From contig LODT01000029.1 in NCBI GenBank assembly GCA_001606155.1, forward strand, positions 806,001-870,000: a DNA stretch of 64,000 bases, read 5' to 3'. The DNA is from Tieghemostelium lacteum. Lineage: Eukaryota; Evosea; Eumycetozoa; Dictyosteliales; Raperosteliaceae. The position numbers and the translations under genes were made by a program. Under the pieces are notes generated by a model. The model was not told the origin of the DNA and did no database searches. It saw only the letters and a program-made list of their open reading frames with translations. This document shows positions 54,823 through 64,000 of this stretch, one piece after another; within the stretch, counting starts at the first letter, position 1, and every line of letters begins with the position of its first letter.

Positions 54823-57391
54823 ATGAGCAACAATAACAATATTTTAGAAGAATCAGACGATGATATTTTTTCTAGTCCTGATAATAATCTCAAGACATCA
54901 AGAGACTTAATGATGAATGATATCAGTCTTCAATCACCAATTCATGATAATCACATTCCAACAACACAGGTGGAAATTATTAAACCACAACCCACAGCTA
55001 TTGTTAGTAGTAATAACAATAACAATCTAGGTACATCGACATCAGGTCAATCAACATCACCATTTAAAAAAACATTAACTTTTACCAATGATATGTTTGA
55101 TGGATTTGATGTTCTATGTAAAAGAACTGAACAAGGTATTGACCAGTGCAAAGAGTTATTAGATTACTTTAAAAAGAGAGCATCAATTGAAGAAAAATAT
55201 TCAAAAACTGTTACTGATTATTTCTCTAAATTTAAATTAAAAGATGAAAATGAGTAAGTCCCTTTTGTTATTATAATTGGGAAAAAAAAAAAAAAACCAA
55301 CTTACCACATATGCAAAGTTCAAATAATTAATCTTAATTTTTAACTTTAGTACATTTCAAAGAGGAATTAATATTATTACAAAAATCAATGAGGCTGAAT
55401 CTGTTATACATAAAACATTTTCACAAAATCTCTTAAATAATATTGTATTTCCATTTCAAGCTTTAGTTAAAGAAATGGAAAATAGAAGAAAAACTGTAAG
55501 TTTTTTTTTGATCAATTTATTTTGATTGATAATATTAATATCCTCTATAAATAGTTGGTAACTGAAGGTCAAAAATTACGTAATGAATTAAGAGATACCA
55601 TTGATGATCTAAAGAAAGCACAACAAAAATATGAAAAACATTGTAAAGAGACTGAAGCCACCAAAATTGAATTGATTTCATTCAATGAAACTGATCCAAA
55701 TTCATCAAAAATGAACCAGATTGAAAAGAAAATTGCCAAATGCGAAGGTAATGCAATTCTAGCTGAAGAGGAATACAAACAACAATTAAAATTGACAAAC
55801 GATTTCCTTACCAATCAATATCATATTAGAATGGTTGAAAATTTAAATGTATGTTATAACCTAACACATATTCAAAATTTTAAGAAACTAATATCCAGTT
55901 TTATAATAGGAATTTGAACAATTTGAAGCAATGAGATTACAATTTATGAAAAGTAATATTAAAAATTATATTGGTGTTCTAATGGAATGTCCATCATCAA
56001 TGGAAAGTGAAATTAATGGACATTTAGGTGGAATTAGTCAAATTGAGGTAGTTGATCCTGAAAATGATTTACAACATTTTATCAGACAAAATGCTTCTAC
56101 TAAAAAACTATTATCACCATTCCAATTTGAACCATATATGGACAGTAAATTGATTTCCCTAAATCAGGAAATGTACAATAATCAAAATTTGGCAAATGCT
56201 GATAATAGTCAACAACAAAGCGCAACTAATAACAATAGTAATAGTAATACAAATAGTGGTCAAGTCAGTCCAAATGTTGATGAGAATACAACACCATCCT
56301 CACCAACATTGACTACAAAAACTCTAAAAGAGAATATATTTGGATTCTTTAATAATGCTAAAAATAATCTAAAATCATCAACTACAAATGCCTTTAGTTT
56401 GGTTGGTTCCAATTTAGCATCTAGCAGTTCAAATATCATTGGTGGAATTCATCAACCAACAACAACATCATCATCATCATCACAACCATCTCAACCACAG
56501 CAAAGTCAAGAACTCTCACATAGTAGTAATAAGATTGCAATGGTGACTCCATCCAATGTCAATCAGATTTTTGGTGTTGAATTGGAAGAACTAATGGACC
56601 AGCAAAAGAGAGATTATCCAAATATAGAGGTACCTTTGATTTTAATGGGTTTTGTTCAGTGTCTTTTGAAATTGAATGCATTGGAGACTGAGAGACTATT
56701 CAATTCAACTCCACCCTATTCACTAATTCAAAAAGAAAAATCAAAAATTGATAAATGCGGTACATTAGATCACTTGAGTGAGCCAAGTCTAGTTGCAAGT
56801 CTATTCAAACACTGGTTAAAAGATCTACCAAATCCACTTATTAGTTTTGGTATCTATGATGAGATTTTAGAATCTCCAGAACAGGCTTGGAAGATTATTG
56901 AATCTAATTCACCAATTCTTCACTGTAAGGTATTACATTACACTATTGACTTCTTGGCTGAGTTTTTGGAACCTGATTTTGTTGCCACTTCAAAAGCTGA
57001 CATTCATCAAATTGCATCTGCACTCTCACCGGTTTTAATTAGATCCCCAACTACTAATAACAGTGTAACAATTGCCAATGATTCTGAAATCTCTCAAAAA
57101 GAGACACGTGTTATTGAATGTCTGATTGCTGAATCACTAAATAAGAAAGTTGGACGTAAAACATCATCAATTGAAAATTCACCAGTCTCTGAACCATTGA
57201 CTTCATTCTCACCATCTACATTCAATGGGGACAATAATAATACACCATCAAGTTTAAATTCATTCAATAGTGGCACTATTAATAATCAAGTTGGCAGCAG
57301 TGAAAATGTAAAAAGAAATTTTAGTTCCATTTCATTTGAAAGTAGTAATGGTACAGATGATGAACTTACCAAAGAGTTTGTTGAATGTTAA
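54823..57391 (+). CDS. F-BAR plus RhoGAP protein (mgp-like)
   Basis: Exons 54823..55253, 55351..55495, 55555..55848 and 55910..57391 give 783 residues. A disordered Asn/Ser-rich N-terminus is followed by an F-BAR domain at about 90-390 (FDVLCKRTEQGIDQCKELLDY, then FKKRASIEEKYSKTV). A Ser/Asn/Gln linker and a RhoGAP domain at about 510-690 (LSEPSLVASLFKHWLKDLPNPLI) complete it. The layout matches the dictyostelid mgp proteins, which bind curved membrane at the contractile vacuole and endosomes and act on Rac or Rab/Drainin partners. The arginine-finger position reads ERLFNSTPP where active GAPs have G-hydrophobic-F-R-x-x-G, so catalysis may be lost or changed. Confidence 0.87.
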
Positions 57392-57649
57392 ATATTAATA
57401 TTAATTCCCCACCCTCCCACAAATGTTGTTATCATTTGTATTTTGTAAATTTTCTTTTAATTATAATATATTCCCAATCTATATAAAATCTTAATTTTAA
57501 ACCATGTATATATTTGTTTTTAAAAAAATAAATATTATTTTTTTATTTCTTCAAAAATATATAAATATATATATAAAAAAAAAAATTAATAATTTCTTTC
57601 TTTTAGAGGAGCGCAGTATTTTTTAAAAGTAGAGAAGAATGGTTGATAA

Positions 57650-58495
57650 CTAATGCATTAATTCTTTCCAAAATTTTTCCTTGATGATTGGTCTCACATC
57701 ATCAACAGAACACAGGGACTCTAGAAAAGGTACCAATGAAAGAAGTTCTTTGTCATTTTCATCTTCAAACCAAGATTCAATGGGTATACCATTATCTACA
57801 TGAAAACCAAAAGACTGTGGACTGTTATCAATAATGATTACATGATTTAGATCTCTGTTGAGAACTCTTAGATCTTTAAGATAGTTTCCTTTGAGGAACA
57901 AACAAGAGTCTCTGTAGAGTCTATGTGTAATACGACCGTGTGGATCAATGATATCCAATAGAGTAGATGCGTAAATCTCTTGAGATGCAGTAAAAATGAT
58001 CAATTCAAACTTTTCAGACATTTGCAAAAGAAACTCTTCAAAGAACGGACGTTTCTTTGCAAATACTTGATATTCAATGTTATTAAATGTCACTGGAAAT
58101 GTAAGATGTGGTTCGTCAAGTGCCTCTGTACTGCAGTGAACTAGTGTTTCATCCAAATCTAAAACTAATGAGATCTTTGGTGCTGTTGTTTCTTTTGGTG
58201 GTAATTTTGGAAGTGGTACCATACTTTCAATAACTCCCATAGGTAACTGTTTAATAAATAATAAAGGATTCCATGTCTCCTCTTCTTCCTCTTCAACTTC
58301 TTCCTCTTCAAATGAATCTTGTTCCAGAGTTGGACTATTTTCCAATTGATCATTGGAATTACATGTTGATGTTGCTTGTAAATTATATATAAAATTGGGT
58401 TTATCATTATTAATTTGATTTTCGTCAACTTTATTCTCTTCATGTTGATCAGTTTCTTCATCCTCTTTTTCTGATTCTGGTTGACTTTGTTGACT

Positions 58496-58548
<53 letters not shown>

Positions 58549-59349
58549 TAATATTTACAAAAGAGTTTTCATCCAAAATTTCATGATTGGATGATGAAGA
58601 TGATAATGGTGTGGAATTTGGTACAGGTGTAATGGTGGTGGTTTCCGATGAGTATTCATCATTAATTATACATTGTTTGTTATTATTGATATCATCCACT
58701 TGATTACTATTAATAGTGGATGATGGATTTTTTAATAAAATATTATTATTACTAATGGTGGTAGTAGTAGTGGTTGTTGTTGTAGTGGTAGATGCGGTAT
58801 TATTACTATTTAAATTTAAAATAGAATCATAGTCTAAACAAGACAAGAAAAAATTGGGTATATTGGTGGAAATGTGTTGTGAATATGAAAAAATGGAAGA
58901 TGATGTGAGTGATAATGGTGATGATTTATAATTATAATTATTATTATTGAGTTTACTACCAAATGTTGGTTCATCTGATAGCAGTGTGAAATTTTCATTA
59001 TTTACAATTGGTAAAAGTGGTAGATAGGGTGATTCACCTGGTCTAAACTTTTTCTTTTTTGGTGATTCACATTCATCTCTGTTTACACCATTATTATTTG
59101 TATTGTTTAAACTATTACTACCATTGACACTGGAACTTAGATTAAAAAAGTCTGATTCAAAATAACTGTTGGTTGGATTATTATTGGATTCCTAAATTCA
59201 AGTTGAATTTAATGTAAAAATGGTTAATTATTTTTTTTTTTTTAGGTAATTATAAAACTCTGCTATTCCAATGTATTATATTTTGTAAATTGGAATTTGG
59301 AATATACACATACATTTATATAATCAATTGTTTTAATACCAGATGACAT
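57650..59349 (-). CDS. SCP/CTDSP-type protein phosphatase (NIF domain)
   Basis: Exon 59349..59314 (MSSGIKTIDYIN) joins in phase 0 to 59191..57650 (donor GTATGT, acceptor TTTAG), giving 525 residues. The second exon has no usable ATG upstream of residue 150, so the short first exon is needed. The first 330 residues are low complexity (Asn, Thr, a Gln run, Glu runs) with a basic PKKKKFRPG patch that may be a nuclear signal. The catalytic domain at about 345-520 has LVLDLDETLVHC (nucleophile Asp in DLDET), RPFFEEFL, IIFTASQEIYA, GNYLKDLRVLNRDL and IIDNSP. It probably dephosphorylates the RNA polymerase II CTD or SMAD-like targets. CTDSPL2 is the nearest animal type. Confidence 0.88.
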
Positions 59350-60674
59350 AATTAAATGTGGACAAGTGAATAAGTATACGTGGATTAAATCTTTTGTTGC
59401 TGTTGTTATGGAATTCAAAGGAAATCAAAAAGTTTTGAAACCCTTAGTGTAAAGATGTTATATTTTTAAAAAAAAAAATAATATATTAATTCCAAGTGTA
59501 TGGATGTGTTCTAAAAATAAGAAATTTGATTTGGTGATGTTTTTTTTTTTTTTTGTTAAAACAATGATAGATATCTATATTTATGACAAATCACAACAAA
59601 AAATAACTAAAGAAAAAAAAAAAAGAAAGAAAGAAAAGAAATAAATAATATACCACTTAAACGGTTGGATTATAAGATTATTATTTCAATTCTAATAAAT
59701 TTATCCCTAACGTAATATTTTTTTTTTTTTGGGTTGTATTACTGTGTTGGAGTGTGTAATTTAGTGTTGTGTTAAAAAAAAGATATATAATATATGACTC
59801 TACTTAAAAATTTTATATATCTTTTAATATTGTTTTGTGTATTAAAAAGTTATTTTTGTGTTGTGTGGTTTATTATGGCTTTCCAAAAGTGGGATGTATA
59901 GATGTTTTCCCAAACATCAAAAATCAAAGTGTGACATTGAATTCACACATCAAGGCTTTTACACAATTCCCCTTTTTTTTCTCTCAAGTTATCTCTAAAA
60001 TATTTTGATATATTGTGGTGTGAAGATTAATAACAATACAAAACAAAGGAGATATGGGTGGTGTATACAGTTAATCATATAAAATGATTGTTTAAAAATT
60101 CACCAATATTCAAATAAGTGGTAGAGACATGATGTTTTTTTTTAAAGTTTGATGAATATTACTTTTTTTGATGTGTACACTAATTAGATATACACTTTTA
60201 TGAAGTGAAAAGCAAATTATTTAAAATTAAAAAAAAAAAAAAAAAAATACTTTTTTAATTGAATTTTGAGTCCTTATTTTTTTGGAGAGTTTTGCTTATA
60301 TTGGTTAAAGTGATATGAAAAATAAACAGTTTTTAATTTTTGTAAAAATATTGATCATCATGTGATTTAGATTTTTTAAAATCATTCAAACTACATGATA
60401 TAAATCAGATGATGGACAATTTTGATTTTATCAATGAATTTTGCAATTTGTGGTTGTGAATTGATATGAATCTCCGTTTTTCTAAATTATCTGAATTTCA
60501 AATAATTTAATTTATAGCAATAATAATAAAAGTAATAATAAAACAATGACAAGTGTAAATGTTTATTGAAACCAAAATATTTTTATTTAAATATTAATTG
60601 TTATTGATTTGTTTTTTTTTTATATTTGGTGGATTATTGTAAAAGAGATTTGGATAAAGAGGATTTAGGATAAT
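59350..60674 (-). promoter_or_regulatory. Long upstream region of the SCP phosphatase gene
   Basis: About 1.3 kb of AT-rich spacer, one of the longest in the window. It has GT-rich strips (TGTGTTGTGTGGTTT near 59862; TTGTGGTGTGAAG near 60012) like G-box elements, a perfect 7-bp stem GATGTTT-TCCC-AAACATC at 59901-59918, and a 6-bp stem GTGTGA/TCACAC at 59929-59948. Long A and T runs lie near 59460, 59540 and 60230. No gene was recognised. Confidence 0.4.
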
Positions 60675-63600
60675 CTATATTCTACTAATTTTTATAATAT
60701 CCTTTAATTTGGAGAGCTGATGGACAGGAATAATTGATTCTTTAACCTCCAAACATATAAAATCAACTTTTCTATTCTGTGATACCAATAAATCAAATAT
60801 TGATAATTTAGTATTTGGATCAATTAATTTCTTTTCAACTAGTTCATTTCTATATATATATATATTAAAGGATTAATATTAATATTTAAATACTATTAAT
60901 AAGTTAGATTATAAAAAACATACTCTTTTGGTAAAGAAAACATATTAACATTCTTAGGAAAAGTTTGAATAATTTCAGAGATTCTCTGAACAATTTCTTC
61001 ATATTTCATACCCTTTAGGATTTCCATTCTAATAGTAAGATCTTTTTGGGTATTGATATTCTTGTAGTTTACAAATTGGAAGGTAACTACAATCTTGTTG
61101 TATGTGAAATTAAAGTAATCCGAGAGAAATGGAAAAGTTACATTTTCTCTAGATGATAATGCTCTCTGACATATAATAAGTGCACCATTTGTCAATTCAT
61201 GATATTTTAGTGATCTATGAGGATCAAGACTAAAGACAACATTCATAGAGTCCTCACCGTACATTAACAATTGAGTATTAATAGGTGAACACATTTTCTG
61301 ATTGATAAATGGAATGAAATAGCTGAGCGGACTGTTGATATTGCATACCTTACTAGCAACAAACTTGAGTGATGATGTATAGGGATCATAGTACTTGAAA
61401 AATACTAGAATCGATTCATTATTGATAGGATCAAAAAAGAGATTCTTTTCATTTGGATGTGGTGCACTTGAGATTTCTAAATAGAATCTAATCTCATTCT
61501 GACCGTGAAGATTTAGATATTGAGTGAATATATCCTCGTCATCCAAAACCAGAGGACACCTTGTAACTCTGCTAATCCTTGTAGGAGTAGGATCCCAAAA
61601 CCAATATCTCTGTCTTTCAAATGGTATTCCAAACATCATTTGAATCTGCAACTTAATCTCTAATAATGTACTCAATTTTCTGATTTTAATTGGATGGTGT
61701 CTTTGGAAATCAATGAGATCAAATCCATTAGATTTCTCAAAATCACAATCAACAGTCAATTTAATGGTGTGATAGTAGAATGCCTCTTCATCCGATTTCT
61801 GTTTTTTCAATTGTTCATTGAGTTCAGCGTCATCACTAAACTGAGTGAGTTGTTGTAGTTGAGATTTACTGTACATTTGAATATGCTTAGAAGTCTCTTG
61901 ACTATAACTATGCAAATGTTCATTATCCAGTATATTCTGTGAAAGGTAGTAGATAGTGACACTAACAGTCAAAGAATCACCATCTAAAAATCCACTGTCT
62001 TCACGTCTGATAGTCTCCAATGAAAGAAACTTCTTGAACCCCCAATTGACACTACTGTAACAAAAGGTGTGAAAACTGTACTTTTTCTCTGATTTCTTTA
62101 TATCCTTATTCACAACCTCCAGTATAAAACAAATATACTGTCTAATCTTTGGACGACTCTTTGGATCTACATAATCCAAATAAAGTGAAAAGAAACCACT
62201 AGCCTGATTACCTTTTGGAAATACATAGAATCTCCAATTACTTCCAAACAGACTAAACATTGGTGAGTAAAATGATTTGTCCAATGATAAAAAGTTATCA
62301 ATCTTGAATGAAAACGAACCGGATTTCTCACCACTCTTTACAATGGTATTAGTAACCACTTGTTGATTACTCTGACTCTGAAGATTCAGTCTCTCCAGAC
62401 CATAGATACTGTTATTATTATTACCATTGATATTCAAAAAGTGCATTTCTGGATTCTGTATAGATATTGGTTTTAGAAAATCTGAACAAATAACGATCAA
62501 TTCCAGATTTATAATGATTTGGTCATTCTTTATAAATCCCTTCTCAGGTTTATACAATGTTGATATTTTCATAAATTTTTGAAATAACCAACTAAATGAT
62601 CCATATGAATAAATATTACTAATGTCTATATTAATTTATATATTAGTTATTAGTCATGTACTTTTAGAGTATGGTATATGTTATGGAACTTACATTTTTT
62701 AAAACTTTTTGCAGGATTATCCTGATTTTCAATTTCAATTGAAAATGAAATATGTTTTCTTAGGAGAGGTTTGGTTTTGATATCAATCAAATCAAGATAA
62801 ATTGAAAAATAATCAGTTAGATTTTCCAATGGATAACTAACTAATTGCCAATTACATCCTGCTCTCTGAAAAGTAGGTGAAAATATTAAATCTAGATTTG
62901 ATTGTTTTTTAGCTACAAATCTATATTTTCCGCAATCTGGATTACCAATTTTAAGATTATGTTCAATCTCAAAACTAAACAATGTTTTTAGTAAAAAAAA
63001 TTAGAATATTAGAAGATTGAGTTCAATCTGTCTTAAAGTTACATACTTTGGAGATGGTTCACTGAAATTTGAAGACATTACGGTGAACTCTATATTAATG
63101 ACAATGGTATCATCTACAATATAACCTAGATCTGGGTTCAAAAGTGTTGCCAATAAAACAAATTTTGGAAATCCAAAATTCATGTTTTTGTCATCAAATA
63201 CATGATCAACCCATTTCTTTAGATTTTTCTCTGGATTCTTTTGATTGACAATTTCGATTGCAAAAAATAAATGTTTCACCAGTAATGGTTTGAATTTAAC
63301 ATCTAAAAGATCTAAATATACTGAAAAATAATTTGGTGATGAATAACCATTTGGAAATATATATATCCTCCTGAATGAATACAAAAAATAAAAATATTAA
63401 TACTTGAATGTAAATGAATGGTGCTATAAAAAACATACCAATTTGAACCACAAATATGATGGGCAGGTGAATAAAAATTTTCAAAATGATGTGAAACATT
63501 GGTTAGATTATATGAGAATTTGCCATATGGTTTAACTTCTGATGGATCTGATTTATCAATGGTCTCTGGTGCACTGATTTCCACTTTGATCTTCAAATGA

Positions 63601-64000
63601 TCATTTACTAAATATCCATTAGCTGGGTTCTGTAAGGTTTGTAAACTTAAAAAACTGATAAACCCCCAATTTACACCTTTAAATGAAAAATTATGATTTG
63701 AAGCTAATATTATGTTTTTATAAAAAAAATTAAAGTGTTTGTTAGAGTTTGATCGTTTTGAGATGTCACCAAAACTGATATACTGATATTCGATCAGATT
63801 TACAAATTGTAAAAAATTAAAAAAAAAAATTTTTAATAATAAAAAATGTTGTTTATGGTGGTTCCAAAAATAAACTAAGTTTGAATTATAGAGAGTAGAG
63901 AAAATAAGAAAATTTAAATAAACTTCTACAATTCTCTCTTGGTGTGTTTAGAAATATAACAAAAACCACACTAATAAAAATAAAGTACATACTCTTTTTT
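60675..64000 (-). CDS. MATH-repeat protein with USP7-type HUBL domains and no protease domain (5' end outside window)
   Basis: In-window exons: 64000..63993 (end of an exon), 63703..63439, 63370..63047, 62974..62694, 62625..60924 and 60849..60675, about 918 codons. Three complete MATH domains and the tail of a fourth are seen. Each ends with a KK-x13-F segment (for example KKYSFHTFCYSSVNWGF) and contains GSNW, FPxGN and FSxYLD motifs. Directly after the last MATH comes a helical linker (ELNEQLKKQKSDEEAFYY), then segments aligning with USP7 HUBL1-3: RYWFWDP, ILVFFKYYDPYTSSLKFV, LLMYGED and GALIICQRA. The USP Cys and His boxes are absent, and the protein stops after HUBL3. It may be a non-catalytic adaptor. 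Confidence 0.82.

Noticed and set aside
58498-58535. Glutamine repeat as a possible expansion locus
   Set aside because: Polyglutamine runs of this size are ordinary in dictyostelid proteins.
1-64000. LTR elements, DIRS-like elements, Polintons, CRISPR arrays
   Set aside because: No reverse transcriptase, integrase, recombinase, capsid or array-like repeats were seen in any frame.

Overview
The window is nuclear DNA of a dictyostelid social amoeba. The evidence is: very AT-rich spacers with long A and T runs; short AT-rich introns (mostly 55-110 nt) with GTAAGT or GTATGT donors; asparagine, glutamine and threonine runs inside proteins; genes packed 60-600 bp apart; and lineage-typical proteins such as a ComC-like EGF/TIG surface protein and an F-BAR/RhoGAP. 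Homopolymer runs are shorter than in Dictyostelium discoideum, so another dictyostelid is more likely, but the species cannot be fixed from the sequence alone.

Layout. 1-7 kb: tail of a membrane protein, an Integrator subunit 8 homologue and a zinc-ribbon RhoGEF. 7-11 kb: a large uncharacterised ARM/F-box-like protein. 11-21 kb: HAPSTR1-like protein, mitochondrial double HMG-box protein, PUS1, a short-chain dehydrogenase, cytochrome c, an orphaned TRAPPC5-like exon with an inverted repeat and a degenerate ORF, isochorismatase-like hydrolase, TRAPPC6 and carnosine N-methyltransferase. 21-28 kb: glutathione S-transferase, an F-box-like gene relic, two unknown divergently transcribed proteins with hydrophobic C-terminal halves, and a C2-LRR protein. 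28-42 kb: ComC-like surface protein, protein kinase, MAK11/PAK1IP1, COMMD5, COQ10, JTB, TXNDC17, SnoaL-like protein, uridine kinase and a 2OG-Fe(II) oxygenase. 42-59 kb: VPS10/sortilin receptor, phosphatidylinositol transfer protein, N-acetylglutamate synthase, a BIRC6-type E2, an F-BAR/RhoGAP protein and an SCP-type CTD phosphatase. 60-64 kb: a MATH-repeat protein ending in USP7-type ubiquitin-like domains with no protease domain.

There is no operon or single pathway. The genes are housekeeping and signalling genes for RNA processing, mitochondria, vesicle traffic, ubiquitin and Rho GTPases. No tRNA, rRNA, CRISPR array, LTR element or intact transposon was recognised. Many genes were joined across introns by hand, by matching donor, acceptor and phase; these joins are predictions. 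The most striking observations are the protease-less USP7 relative, the cytochrome c start codon split by an intron, the micro-exons of the PITP gene, the membrane-anchored N-terminal extension of N-acetylglutamate synthase, and the unknown divergent gene pair at 22-26 kb.
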